The notes: a model not told the origin generated them from the sequence alone. Positions 25,412-35,309 are shown, counted from the stretch's first letter. The stretch is 64,000 nt of DNA from Calothrix sp. HK-06 (GCF_001904745.1 NZ_MRCD01000018.1:46261-110260), one strand, 5' to 3'. Numbers and translations are program-made.

Positions 25412-26770
25412 ATGAAGTTACGTAGAATTGCTGAACTGTTAATTTCTAAATCAGCTATAACATGTTTTTGTTTAGTCGTAGTTCAACAGGTTATCGCTGC
25501 TTCTTCAAGTATCTGGCTTAAACACCTATCTGAAGATTTGTACTCTGGCAATTCCTTGTGGACAAATATTATATTGTATATGGCATCGCTAACGCTCCCA
25601 TATATACCCGGTGGATTAGCTTTAATGGCTATCGCTTTTTGGCAACAAGAAAGTTTAAAAAAGTTTGTTAATTATTTTATCAAAAATAATAAAAATCAAC
25701 CCTTTTTCTGGAACAATAAAAATGAAAAAGACGCTAAAATCAGCCTATTAAGTAATGAAGGGCAGCAAACTATCTCATCGTTTATTCAATATTTATACGC
25801 TCTATTTTCACGCCTTCTCAATGCTGCTTTCAACATTATAGTCTTATCTTACATAGTTGAGCCTAATTTTATCTATGGTTACTTTATAAGTATCTTGCTA
25901 GGTGCAATAGTGATGAATCGATTCTCAGATAAACTAGAGAATATTGCAACTAAAGCTCAAGATGCGCGCGTCAACTTAGGAAAAACTCTGCTTTCTGCTT
26001 GGGATAATGTCGTTTTAGGAAACAGATATAGTTTTCAAAGTTGGTTAAGTCAGTTTAATACAGCTTTTTTTGAATCTAAACATTTTAATACTCGTAGTAC
26101 TATTTACCAAACTAGCATATCAATTGGAATTGCTATATTAACAATGCTCCCATGCATGAGCATAGCGGTGTATTCCTTACTTGTGCATTCAGCAGACAAA
26201 GCTTTTGCAACCACAGTAATTGTAACTTTGCCCCGCTTATTCATGGTTTTAAACTTTACTTACGATTTACTAGATTTACTCACAGAATTTCCAGTACATA
26301 AAAGTCGATTAAAAGGAATTATTGAAAACGTAGTAACTCCAATTACACACAATATAGATGACCGAGTAAACTGGTCAAAATTAAAATTTATTTCTAACAA
26401 CAGCGCACTTCAACTTAATTCACTTCAAGAAACTTTACCTTTAATAGAAAAGCCAGGAAGAATAACTATCCGTGGAGAAAATGGTACTGGAAAATCAACC
26501 GTACTGCTTTTAATTCAACATGAATTACTATCACGCTCTTTTTATTTACCTGCCCAACACCATCTCAGCTTTAATTCAATCAAAACTGGTTGCTCTACAG
26601 GTGAAACATTAAAGTTACATATGCAAGAGATTTTTAATCAAGTCGAAGCAGACTGCATTCTCTTAGATGAGTGGGACGCAAACCTAGATAAATCCAATCA
26701 GTCAGAAATTTCTCAACTCATAGATCAACTCGCACAAAACAAAACTGTTGTGGAAGTTAGACATCGTTAA
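25412..26770 (+). CDS. ABC exporter with a compact ATPase domain
   Basis: 452 residues. Membrane segments lie at about 15-32, 48-75, 125-140, 145-165, 228-250 and 262-285. The ATPase part begins near 350: Walker A IRGENGTGKSTVLLL and Walker B CILLDEWDANLD. Only about 60 residues separate them, roughly half the usual spacing, and the signature normally read LSGGQ appears as CSTGETLKLH. It is therefore a half-transporter with a reduced nucleotide-binding domain, like some cyclic-peptide or bacteriocin exporters. It follows the peptide and HExxH genes on the same strand and probably exports the product. The reduced ATPase could also mean decay. Confidence 0.8.
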   Translation: MKLRRIAELLISKSAITCFCLVVVQQVIAASSSIWLKHLSEDLYSGNSLWTNIILYMASLTLPYIPGGLALMAIAFWQQESLKKFVNYFIKNNKNQPFFWNNKNEKDAKISLLSNEGQQTISSFIQYLYALFSRLLNAAFNIIVLSYIVEPNFIYGYFISILLGAIVMNRFSDKLENIATKAQDARVNLGKTLLSAWDNVVLGNRYSFQSWLSQFNTAFFESKHFNTRSTIYQTSISIGIAILTMLPCMSIAVYSLLVHSADKAFATTVIVTLPRLFMVLNFTYDLLDLLTEFPVHKSRLKGIIENVVTPITHNIDDRVNWSKLKFISNNSALQLNSLQETLPLIEKPGRITIRGENGTGKSTVLLLIQHELLSRSFYLPAQHHLSFNSIKTGCSTGETLKLHMQEIFNQVEADCILLDEWDANLDKSNQSEISQLIDQLAQNKTVVEVRHR

Positions 26771-26796
26771 TGCATTCCAAACACTCTTGTTTCGGT

Positions 26797-27064
26797 CAAC
26801 CATCCCCAACACATCCATACAGGGAATAGTAACCATATCGTAAACATTACAACATCACAGTAATGGGTTTCATCATAGCGCGCACCTGAGCTTATCAACA
26901 TCAAACTAAACCCAAAACACTACCAAATAGCCACCACAGCATACAACGAACGCTTGCCAATCACTTGCACAGGCGATTTAATTAAAGATAACAACACATT
27001 TTTACTAGACAATCATCATAGCTTTGCTTTATACGCAATAAATACAGAACATGTAGCAGCATAA
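26797..27064 (+). pseudogene. Decayed partial copy of the 182-residue gene at 36237
   Basis: CATACAGGGAATAGTAACCA through CGAACGCTTGCCAATCACTT to ACATGTAGCA corresponds to 36520-36785 with small deletions and substitutions. Several in-frame stops and frameshifts make it non-coding. It is one end of the mosaic repeat described in the findings. Confidence 0.75.
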
Positions 27065-27106
27065 AATATTAATAGGAACATTTATCCCACTCATACTAGT
27101 GATTTT

Positions 27107-27450
27107 ATGAATAATACCAACTCCGAACCCTCACCCGTTTCAAGTACCCTTATACCCGACACTTCCCCCAACAACGCAACAAACCAACATCAACAAAAAA
27201 CCCCTTGGGTAGGAATTCGTCAATACACCTTACAACTCTCTCCCAAAAAAGCAAACCCAGGATAAATTGCGCGCGCGCGTGCAATTTATGATAGTCTACG
27301 CAAAGAATTAACAAGCAATTACCCTAGCTGGTATATTGCCATCGAACCGGATAGTGGCGACTATTTCCTTAACGCTGATAAAAAATTAGCTCAACAAAAG
27401 GCACGTCAAAAACATCCAGGTCGGTTAATTTGTACGTTTCAACTAATACC
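27107..27450 (+). pseudogene. Small gene with a nonsense codon, homologue of 32653-32982
   Basis: Starts with an ATG and reads MNNTNSEPSPVSSTLIPDTS, then KKANPG followed by TAA where the other copy has a Tyr codon (GYVARARAIYDSL). The frame then continues with NYPSWYIAIEPDSGDYFLNA. The N terminus is complete here but missing in the second copy. The family is a small cyanobacterial protein whose IEPDSGDYF box I have seen described only as hypothetical. The two copies are therefore damaged in complementary ways. Confidence 0.7.
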
Positions 27451-27454
27451 AGTG

Positions 27455-28097
27455 GCGCCGAGTAAAACAAATTGTGAAGCAGGGTAATCAGTTGTAAAAT
27501 ATTGAATTTGATTTAAAACCCGCACGCTATCAGTTTCTCGCACTTCATCCAACCCATCCAAAAGCACAAGTAGTTTACCTTGTTTTAACAGTTGTTCTAT
27601 GGAGTTAATATTAGTACCCTTACTAGTTTTAATGCCATATTTGAACAATTTTTGAATCAAATATGTAAATAAATTGGGTTGGTTCGGTGCTTCCGCAAAA
27701 TCTTTGAGCGTGATAAACAACGGAATACGGTTTTCTTGAAACTTGCCCTTTATACATAAGAGTGCTAAATACTTAAGAAACGTTGTCTTACCAGCACCGG
27801 GTTTACCCAAAATCATCAGCTTAGAGTACTTTGTTACCGCTTCCAAACCTGGTACTCTTTCTTCGCTAACTCTTCCTAAACTAAACCTGTCAACGTCTTC
27901 TCTTGAGACGTTTGCAATCAGTTCTTCTATAGATGCTACCCGAATGCGTCCAGTAATTTTCTCCAAAATATTAACACTGGTGTAAATATCATCTAGCCCT
28001 ATTGGCTGCGTCATATCAAGTACACGCATTGTACCGCAACGTTCCTCAATATAGGCGCCAATGTTATCACGCGCAATTCTTACTAACTCATCAATTT
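27455..28097 (-). pseudogene. NACHT NTPase gene fragment
   Basis: Corresponds to the middle of the gene at 33015-35219 with about 90 percent similarity: LMILGKPGAGKTTFLKYLAL (P-loop), LFITLKDFAEAPNQPNLF, LVLLDGLDEVRETDS (Walker B). The N-terminal HTH is replaced by transposase sequence at 28098, and the C-terminal helical part is lost at about 27455, where the small-gene copy joins. It still encodes 196 residues from the Met at 28029 but without sensor or effector parts. Confidence 0.8.
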
Positions 28098-28355
28098 ATA
28101 GAGAATTTATCTGATAGACAGGCAGCAGATGCAGTACGTGGAAATATTGCTATCAAGTATATGTTAAGTCTTCCCTTAACAGACCCAGGCTTTGACTATT
28201 CAATACTTTCCGAGTTCCGCACCAGATTAATTACAGGTGGTACAGAACAAAAGTTGCTAGATACGCTAATACATCGGTTAAGGGAGTTGGGATTGCTCAA
28301 AAGCCGTATCATCGGAACAGAAAACCGAGTTAAGCTTAAAAGCCTTGTTAGATAA
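28098..28355 (+). pseudogene. Transposase N-terminal fragment (DUF772/IS1182-like)
   Basis: IENLSDRQAADAVRGNIAIK, then YMLSLPLTDPGFDYSILSEF and LLDTLIHRLRELGLLK. This is the N-terminal segment typical of IS5/IS1182-type transposases. The catalytic part is absent, and the 5' end is fused to the NACHT fragment of the other strand. It probably marks the recombination point that truncated the NACHT gene. Confidence 0.7.
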
Positions 28356-28615
28356 AGATTGTCCTGATAACGAAGGTCATTGACTAATGTTGATTATCGA
28401 GTCACTACTCAACGATAAAATAAGGGTTTCAGCTTCTAAAAATGCTTATATTACTCATGTAATATCTCTTAACCCGGTTTTCTGCGCGAATGCTACTCAT
28501 ACCCCGGACTGGAGGGGAGGAACTTCAGGAGGAGACGGCTCCTCAGTAAAATAGGCTACTGCCTCTACGCACAACTTTCACGTCGCGCATCTCGGCTCAA
28601 TACCCAATGGGGTAT
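28356..28615. other. Non-coding stretch
   Basis: I see no feature that can be supported. Confidence 0.4.
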
Positions 28616-29194
28616 TCATTGCCTTGGTTTCTGGTGCCGTAGGCGAAGCGTATCTGGCCCCTTTATCACGTACCTATACAAAAGCGTCCCCCAGCATTTA
28701 GACTCTCTTTTATTAGTCCATCGATCTTTTTTGGATGACTCACCGAATGTGCCAGGCTTAAAGCCATCATAAGTTATGTTTACAACCAATCCTCTCTGAA
28801 CCCCTTCAAAGGTGGTGGATGAAGATCGACCATCGGTATAGTTGATAGTATTTGTAGCAACCTCTCCGGCGTTTTCAACCTTATCAGAAAGTTCTTTCTT
28901 TATCTTAGCGTCCATAGATGAGCGGAATGCCGAGATATTAGCCTGTTGATTAAGTTGAGCAATTAAGTCTTGTCCTGCACTTTGCAAGCATTCACTTTCC
29001 CCTCTTGGGCTATGACCTTGCCATCTATATGGGTGTTCTGAAATCTCATCTGACCTAATTATGACCTCAGCTTTAGCTGCTGGAGTCATAGAAATTAAAG
29101 CAACCAAGCTAAGGAGAAATGGTATCGACCCTTTGCTATTTAGTAGCTTTATTTTCTGAAGGGTGAAAGACAATAACATAGTTCTGTGCCTCAC
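28616..29194 (-). CDS. Exported protein of unknown function
   Basis: 192 residues. The N terminus has a hydrophobic segment at about 24-38 (IPFLLSLVALISMTPAAKA) with a likely cleavage after AKA; an internal Met may be the true start, because the 23 residues ahead are unusually long for a signal peptide. The mature part has HSPRGESECLQSAGQDLIAQ and a helical AKIKKELSDKVENAG segment, with Cys at two sites (SECLQ, SKCWG). I do not recognise the family. Its upstream region contains a block shared with the DUF1565 gene. Confidence 0.65.
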   Translation of the reverse strand: MRHRTMLLSFTLQKIKLLNSKGSIPFLLSLVALISMTPAAKAEVIIRSDEISEHPYRWQGHSPRGESECLQSAGQDLIAQLNQQANISAFRSSMDAKIKKELSDKVENAGEVATNTINYTDGRSSSTTFEGVQRGLVVNITYDGFKPGTFGESSKKDRWTNKRESKCWGTLLYRYVIKGPDTLRLRHQKPRQ

Positions 29195-29504
29195 AGTTTA
29201 TAGTACTTGGTTTATTCATCCAAGCTGAAATTTTGAGAGTTAGGAATTACGCAGCCTCTATGATTTTTTGGTGTTCTTAACTACTTGGAGATTCGATAAG
29301 TTAAGCTTTTTAGCAATTTTTGTGTAAGTGTTGAGAGTAGGAACTTAATGGCAAAACGGAGATATGGTAGATAACCTTAGCAACTCTTATCCGTCCGATG
29401 CTGTAAAGTGTTAGGCACAACAAACGCTATATGAGAAACTAAACTCGACAACAGTCAATGTAATTGATTTCACGTCCCCTGTTGCCTGTGTTTCTTAGTA
29501 ATTA

Positions 29505-29574
29505 AGCTTAACTCTACTTTTTGATTTGCAGATGTTGTTTAAAGTACCTTTTGTCATTCCTCTTTTGTAGCGAT
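29505..29574. repeat. About 70-bp repeat, copy 1 (second at 31855-31926)
   Basis: GCAGATGTYGTTTAAAGTAC and TTTTGTAGCGATAC are shared. Both copies lie 5' of minus-strand genes for exported proteins (28616-29194 and 30629-31711), so they may be a shared promoter or leader. Confidence 0.55.
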
Positions 29575-29580
29575 ACATAC

Positions 29581-29689
29581 AATACAGCACTTCCGGTAGC
29601 TATGAGGTACATCCTAAAAGCTGAAAGCTATGATAGGAGAGGGACAAGGAGATAAAACTGTATTGCATAATAGCCGGAAGTGCTGTATT
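29581..29689. mobile_element. MITE with 16-bp perfect terminal inverted repeats
   Basis: AATACAGCACTTCCGG (29581-29596) and CCGGAAGTGCTGTATT (29674-29689) enclose 77 bp without coding capacity. Size and end structure are typical of a non-autonomous transposon; the autonomous partner is not in the window. Confidence 0.7.
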
Positions 29690-29876
29690 GATGAAATAGG
29701 TATCGAGCCGAGATATGACCAAAAACCTGCGATATGACCTGAAAATGCTTGATTTTCTGTTGTAACTCCTGGCTTCTTTGACTTTGAAGTAGCAATTTTT
29801 CAAAGCCTTACAGAATAGGCTTTTTCAGACTAGATTGCAGGAAATTACACACATAAAAGCTCGATACCAAATTCGT

Positions 29877-30455
29877 TTATTTATTACAAGAGCGATATTT
29901 GATGTGATAAACTAAACCACGATGAGCTAGATCAAAGGAGTCAACGGTAGCCATACCTTGACCACTGGCAACCATTGAAGCATTCACTCGCATGTTTTCG
30001 CTAGTGCCACATGAAGACCAAACGTCAGCTTTAGTTGCCAAATTATCTCGAACGTTATAGTTGTTTTCGCCTTGAAATGTGCGTTTAAAAACAGGTCCTT
30101 TACTACCAGCGAAGAAGTATTCTGCTCGTAAAATTCCTGTGGTTTGAGGAGCTACATAGCCACGATAATCAGCATCGTAAAGAGAAATTTGAAAGCCTTG
30201 TGGTACTTTAATTGGAATACTTAAATTACAGCTTTTACGACTTTCTGCTGGATTATTTCCAAGTGCTGTAAACTTGTCAAATAAAATACTTAGCTCTTGA
30301 CCATCAGGGCTAACGCTTACACTTGCGGATTGATGAGGACAACCATTACCGCCATAGCTGGCGCCCTTTATCTCAACTTTGTCATTAGCTGATGCAGGAC
30401 TAACAGAAGCAGCCAATAATATAGTTGCAGCAAGAAATGCTTTTACAAGTCTCAT
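29877..30455 (-). CDS. DUF4360-type exported protein
   Basis: 192 residues with a signal peptide (LVKAFLAATILLAASVSPAS, cleavage near ASA-ND). The mature part has the DUF4360 pattern: GASYGGNGCPHQSASVSVSP, FDKFTALGNNPAE, SCNLSIPIKVPQGFQISLY and, at the end, a second Cys pair (VWSSCGTSE, YRSCNK). DUF4360 proteins are small secreted beta-sandwich-like proteins of unknown role in bacteria and fungi. It is monocistronic. Confidence 0.85.
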   Translation of the reverse strand: MRLVKAFLAATILLAASVSPASANDKVEIKGASYGGNGCPHQSASVSVSPDGQELSILFDKFTALGNNPAESRKSCNLSIPIKVPQGFQISLYDADYRGYVAPQTTGILRAEYFFAGSKGPVFKRTFQGENNYNVRDNLATKADVWSSCGTSENMRVNASMVASGQGMATVDSFDLAHRGLVYHIKYRSCNK

Positions 30456-30628
30456 AATTATAATTGAGTGTGGTGAGTTACAAAGCCTTTATTTGAGCGG
30501 ATGAAAGTGTTTGACAGTTTTTAGACGCTTTCAATATTTGTTCAATTGTCAATCCTAAATACCTAAACAAATATTGGCACCAAGGTGCGGGGAAAATCCC
30601 CCCTACTAGTTAAATACCAATCAAGTTA

Positions 30629-31711
30629 TCATTCAGATGTTGCCTCTTCCGGAGGAGCTTCTTGGGGAAGAGGAATGACTCGCAATTGGTCTTGCTTTTG
30701 ATTACTTGTGAAGTTATTTCTATCTAAAAATGGTCTTGCTTCTCCTATAATTACTAACCCATATTCACGGTTATTTTCAATTGAATTTGATTGCAACTTG
30801 GGTTGTGCAGAGTCAGTTAACACGATTCCATTTCGATTTCCGCGAATCTGGTTGTCGGAAACTAATGGTGCCGAATTTCCACCGATCGCAATTCCAAAAC
30901 CAGTATTATCAAAGATGTTATTCCGGATTTCTCCTCGTGCTTGTTTGGTTACAGAAATTCCATTAGCATCATTATTTGCAAAGCGATTATTTTCAATTCG
31001 AGGTGCTGCATTACCAGTAACAAAAACACCTTCACGTTTACTATTAATAAAGGAATTCTTGCGGATGATTGCTTCTCCAGATTCAACCCAAACACCAGTT
31101 CCACGAGAGTTAGGATTAGTGACAGTTACACCAGAAATTTGGGTATTTTCTTGAGCGACAATCGTGACATTTTGACGGCCAAATGCACGACTCATGTGAA
31201 AGTCTCCACCGACTATTTCTACACCTTGCCCTTGTCCGCTTTCATTACCCTTGAGAGTGACACTTGGCTTAATAACTAATGGAAATGTTTCGTTGCTATA
31301 TTTGCCAGAAGCTAACTGAATTGTTGTCCCTGGAATTGCTTGTTGGAGTGCATAGGAAATTGTGCGATAGGGTGAGCTTTCACTTTTTCCAGCACTGCTA
31401 TTGTCTGTTCCAGATTGGGAATTGACGTAAATAATTGTTTGTTGAATGGCTGGTGCAGCTTGTGTTGTTAAGACTTTTTTAGTATTTCTATCTATTCTTC
31501 CATTTTTGAAAATAGTAATACTTGTCTTCATGTACGGATTAGAAAGCAATGTATCTTCTCTTGTCCCGGTTATAGGAAATGTTGCTTGAGCTAAAAGTTT
31601 TGTGTTGTTAGTTTGAGGTAGGATTTGAGAATAGGCTGGAAATGTTGTTAATAAAACTTCACTTGTTGTAAAAATCAAGCCTACCATTGTTGTAATTAGA
31701 CGTATTCTCAA
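30629..31711 (-). CDS. DUF1565 right-handed beta-helix exported protein
   Basis: 360 residues from a TTG at 31711 (MRIRLITTMVGLIFTTSEV), which has AAGGAGA five bases upstream; the open frame continues 39 codons further but that part has no ribosome binding site and would hide the signal peptide. After the signal, IIYVNSQSGTDNSSAGKSES and PYRTISYALQQAIPGTTIQL mark the DUF1565 domain. About eight beta-helix coils follow (GTGVWVESGEAIIRKNSFIN, APRIENNRFANNDANGISV), as in pectate-lyase-like folds. No catalytic residue set is evident. It probably binds or processes extracellular polysaccharide. Confidence 0.87.
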   Translation of the reverse strand: MRIRLITTMVGLIFTTSEVLLTTFPAYSQILPQTNNTKLLAQATFPITGTREDTLLSNPYMKTSITIFKNGRIDRNTKKVLTTQAAPAIQQTIIYVNSQSGTDNSSAGKSESSPYRTISYALQQAIPGTTIQLASGKYSNETFPLVIKPSVTLKGNESGQGQGVEIVGGDFHMSRAFGRQNVTIVAQENTQISGVTVTNPNSRGTGVWVESGEAIIRKNSFINSKREGVFVTGNAAPRIENNRFANNDANGISVTKQARGEIRNNIFDNTGFGIAIGGNSAPLVSDNQIRGNRNGIVLTDSAQPKLQSNSIENNREYGLVIIGEARPFLDRNNFTSNQKQDQLRVIPLPQEAPPEEATSE

Positions 31712-31854
31712 AATTTTCTCCTTACTACTAACTAAAGACAAATAGAAGGCATCGATCTGAAGTGGATTGTTTGTAGCATAGGAATATGCTCTACTACAAA
31801 ACGGCCACTGTGCTTGGCTTCCAATCATTTTTAGGTTACGTCAACTGTAGAATT

Positions 31855-31926
31855 CAGCTTAACTTGATTTTTGGATTTGCAGATGTCGTTTAAAGTACCT
31901 TTTGTCATTACCATTTTGTAGCGATA
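31855..31926. repeat. About 70-bp repeat, copy 2
   Basis: Matches 29505-29574 and lies about 145 bp upstream of the DUF1565 start. The rest of 31927-32346 holds nothing that I can support. Confidence 0.55.
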
Positions 31927-32346
31927 CTACCACAGGGGAAATTATGATCGAGGAGATAACTATCGCTGTAAGAGTCCAATCGTCCTAATGCTTTTATCGC
32001 GGTTTTTAATCTCACGCATAAGGCTTAATTTATAGCCGTTTATTAGTTCCTTTAAGTCGTTCTAATCACCGATTCAGCTTAATTTTAATGTACAATCTGT
32101 AAAGCTTAGAATCTCCGCGTTAGGTACAGCTTTGACTTTTCTAATACATGTAGTTCACTACAACTAATAAGGACGAGAAGCGGTTTCTAGCGGTAAGGCT
32201 TGGTTCAAGATGAAGGGAGTAAATGATAAGGAGCCTGTAATGCCTCAACCATAGGGTTTTGAGTAGGTTTGGGGGTTTGAGATTTAGGCGCAGGAGGTAG
32301 CTTTGGGGGATTAGGGCGATTTTTACAACATATTGTACTACTCTGT

Positions 32347-32655
32347 TTATCTTTGCGAGTTAGTTTTCAAGTTTGGTTGTGTATGTTCGATAGAAGGAGA
32401 TGAAGGGTTCGATTTGACTGATTGTGGTTGTGAAAGTTGCCAAAGCCCCACTATTCCACTGCTACCTATTAGTAATGTCGCAATAGGAATTAAGACTTTC
32501 TCTATCCACCATGTACGCTCAATGGCATTTGCAGCGTCGTCAATGATGGCGCCATTTTCTTTCAATATCTTTTTGGTTTGTTCTGAAAGTCCTGTACTAC
32601 CTTTAAATCTTGTTCCTCGAACATCAGCACCTCTAAAATCTGCACCCTCTAATTG
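32347..32655 (-). pseudogene. C-terminal part of a pentapeptide-repeat membrane protein
   Basis: Reading from the junction near 32655: GTQLEGADFRGADVRGTRFK, then GLSEQTKKILKENGAIIDD (the usual end of cyanobacterial pentapeptide proteins), and one membrane helix (IEKVLIPIATLLIGSSGIVG). The open frame continues to 32736 but that part is antisense to the small gene joined at the junction, so the real N terminus is lost. It may be expressed as a chimeric 129-residue protein. Confidence 0.65.
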
Positions 32656-32982
32656 TGTACCCTTATACCCGACACTTCCCCCAACAATGCTACAAACCAA
32701 CATCAACAAAAAACCCCTTGGGTAGGAATTCGTCAATACACCTTACAACACTCTCCCAAAAAAGCAAACCCAGGATATGTTGCGCGCGCGCGTGCAATTT
32801 ATGATAGCCTACGCAAAAAATTAACAAGCAATTACCCTAACTGGTATATTGCCATCGAACCGGATAGTGGCGACTATTTCCTTAACGCTGATAAAAAATT
32901 AGCTCAACAGAAAGCACGTCAAAAACATCCAGGTCGGTTAATTTGTACGTTTCAACTAATAGCTCACACATTACAAATATAG
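32653..32982 (+). pseudogene. N-terminally truncated copy of the small gene at 27107
   Basis: From LIPDTSPNNATNQHQQK to FLNADKKLAQQKARQKHPGR it follows the copy at 27107 but has the Tyr codon where that one has a stop. The first 13 codons are replaced by pentapeptide-gene sequence in antisense. The downstream sequence, ending CATGTAGCAGTGTAAAAAA, equals the 3' end of the gene at 36237, so two junctions flank it. Confidence 0.65.
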
Positions 32983-33014
32983 AGCATGTAGCAGTGTAAA
33001 AAAAACGGCGCCCG

Positions 33015-35219
33015 TCATAAACGCGCGGGTGGTATAGACTTTATAGGTAATAGCAACGTATCCTCAATATATTTACGAACATCGCGACTAACATAACAAT
33101 CACTATTGAGACATTCAATGAGTAACACGTTGGCGCCGTAATATTTTTGCAACAGTTCTTCTTGAGAATCAGTAAATTGCCAGTCGTGACCAATATTACG
33201 ATGCTCAATCATAGTAGCCCTAAGTTTTTGAGTCCAATTGGCGCCATTTGAAAACCACCATTGTTTAAAAATATCATAATCTTCTCTTGGATTAGACAGC
33301 TCAGTTTTTAACTGCTGCAAATTATGCTTCAATTCGTCTTCAAGAACTCGGTTGAGGGCGAGGTCTCGACCAAGGGCAAGGGCGAGGTTTCGGGCAAAGG
33401 CAATGTTTCGGGCTAGGTCGAGGTCGAGGTTTAAATAGTAAACACGCAAAACAGCAAGTTTATAATACACCTCCAACGATTTAGATTTTTCCTCAACCCA
33501 AGCAAGAAACTGCTGCAATTTTTCATTATTTGCTAGTAAGCTATCAGTCTGTTGTTTCATCAATTGCAACAGTAAATCTGCATTATCTAACATCCCTACC
33601 GTTAATAAAAAAACTTCACGCCAGCGTGTTTCGGTAATGCGGTCAGCTAATGTAAGTAAAAATTTATTGTCGCCTGTATTTGTAACAATTTTTCTTGCCG
33701 TAAAGTATTCTTGAAAAGTTAAGTGTGAGAAAGAGTAAATACAACGCGCGCGCTCCACAAACAAACCATGTTGCGCTTCGATTGATTTTAGTACTGCCTC
33801 ACTATCAAGCTGTAATACTTCTGGGTCATTGCTACAGTCAGGTAAGTTGCGGATATATTCAATAATACGTGCTTCAATTTCTTTTTGCTTGAAGAAGTAT
33901 TGTCCCTGCTCAAAAGTTGAATAAGCAACTTGGCTTAATAAATCTTCCTTGCGTTTTAGAGATAGTTTCTTATATATTTCGTGACGTTCAATATTGCGCT
34001 TCACGTCCCACTTCTTTAGTAGTACGTCTAAACCTTCTTTATATAGCTCAGAGCGATTTTTTGGAAATTCCGCTGATTCTTCAAATACCAAACACAGTAA
34101 CGTTAATAATAACGGATTCGTTGCTAGTTCACGGATTGGTTTATCTTCTTGTAACTTTTCAACAAATTTTGTAGCTTTTACTGTATCTTCTTTAGCAGTG
34201 AACCACTTTTTACTAAAAGATTCAATTTGTTCATCGTTAAAATCAGCAACTTCAACTTCGGTAAACTGCTCAAAAGTATACTCCCTCGCAGCAATGCGAC
34301 AAGTAATAACAAATTGATTCACAGGGTAATCATTTGTAAAATCTTGAATTTGATTCAAAACCCGTGCGCTATCAGTTTCTCGTACTTCATCCAAACCATC
34401 CAGAAGCACAAGCAGCTTACCTTGTTTTAATAGTTGCTCTACAGAGTTTATAGCAGTATTCGTCTTGGTTGTAATATTATATTTGACAAATATTTGATTC
34501 AAATATCTAAATAAATTGGGTTGATTCGGTGCCTCTGCAAAGTCTTTAAGCGTGATAAATAAAGGAATGCGGTTTTTTTGAAACTTGCCCTTTATACACG
34601 AATACGCTAAATGCTTCAGAAACGTTGTCTTACCAGCACCAGGTTTACCCAAAATCATCAGCTTTGAGTACTTTGTTACCGCTTCCAAACCTGGTACTCG
34701 TTTTTCGCTCACTCTTCCTAAGCTAAATCTGTCAACGTCTTCTCTTGATACATTTTCAATTAGTTCTTCTATAGATGCCCGTTTGCGTCCAGTAATCTTC
34801 TCCAAAATATTAACGCTTGTGTAAATGTCATCTAACCCTATTGGCTGGTTCATATCTAGTACACGCATAGTACCGCAACGTTCTTCAATATAGGCGCCAA
34901 TTTTATCCCGTGCAGTTCGTACTAAATCATCAATATTTATAGTCTCAGTTAGTGACTGACTTTGAAGCGCCGATTGTTCGCTTACTTGGTTTGATGCTTG
35001 TCCTGTAATTTCATCAATATCAAGTTCAAGAAAGTTACAGATAGTAGCAAAACTGTAATAGCTAACTTTTTTCCCATTAAAAAAGTTATCAACTGTACTA
35101 CGGCTAAGGTTAACGTCATTGTGTTTGGATAATTCTTGCCGGCTTAATCCCTTCCTAATTAAAGCTTTTTTAGCCAAATCTACACCGTAGGAGCAGGCAG
35201 CAATAGAACTTTGCGACAT
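33015..35219 (-). CDS. HTH-NACHT NTPase, candidate antiphage or conflict protein
   Basis: 734 residues from MSQSSIAACSYGVDLAKKAL; an ATG 21 codons upstream (35282) is possible. Domains: XRE-like helix-turn-helix at about 8-70 (LSRQELSKHNDVNLSRSTVD); NACHT at about 165-330 with P-loop ILGKPGAGKTTFLKHL near 187 and Walker B LVLLDGLDEV near 268; the winged-helix region (SAEFPKNRSELYKEGLDVLL and following); a stretch of short Leu/Ala/Arg repeats (ARNIAFARNLALALGRD); and a C-terminal Cys box (IECLNSDCYVSRDVRKYIED) of the NCH2 type. Bacterial NACHT proteins of this kind protect against phages. A divergent small membrane protein gene begins about 90 bp away. Confidence 0.88.
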   Translation of the reverse strand: MSQSSIAACSYGVDLAKKALIRKGLSRQELSKHNDVNLSRSTVDNFFNGKKVSYYSFATICNFLELDIDEITGQASNQVSEQSALQSQSLTETINIDDLVRTARDKIGAYIEERCGTMRVLDMNQPIGLDDIYTSVNILEKITGRKRASIEELIENVSREDVDRFSLGRVSEKRVPGLEAVTKYSKLMILGKPGAGKTTFLKHLAYSCIKGKFQKNRIPLFITLKDFAEAPNQPNLFRYLNQIFVKYNITTKTNTAINSVEQLLKQGKLLVLLDGLDEVRETDSARVLNQIQDFTNDYPVNQFVITCRIAAREYTFEQFTEVEVADFNDEQIESFSKKWFTAKEDTVKATKFVEKLQEDKPIRELATNPLLLTLLCLVFEESAEFPKNRSELYKEGLDVLLKKWDVKRNIERHEIYKKLSLKRKEDLLSQVAYSTFEQGQYFFKQKEIEARIIEYIRNLPDCSNDPEVLQLDSEAVLKSIEAQHGLFVERARCIYSFSHLTFQEYFTARKIVTNTGDNKFLLTLADRITETRWREVFLLTVGMLDNADLLLQLMKQQTDSLLANNEKLQQFLAWVEEKSKSLEVYYKLAVLRVYYLNLDLDLARNIAFARNLALALGRDLALNRVLEDELKHNLQQLKTELSNPREDYDIFKQWWFSNGANWTQKLRATMIEHRNIGHDWQFTDSQEELLQKYYGANVLLIECLNSDCYVSRDVRKYIEDTLLLPIKSIPPARL

Positions 35220-35309
35220 AAGAAAGAGTGCATGTACTTTATTAATTTTAGTGCGCTTCTCTAGAAGTTGTGCCAAAGTCATGCCGTATTTAAGCAGAAG
35301 TCAAGCAAA

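Noticed and set aside
25412..26770. Treating the ABC gene as a pseudogene because of the short ATPase domain
   Set aside because: The frame is intact and both Walker motifs are present. The compact domain may be a family feature, so it is reported as a gene with the oddity noted.
29600..29803. 67-codon minus-strand frame
   Set aside because: It lies mainly inside the 109-bp MITE.
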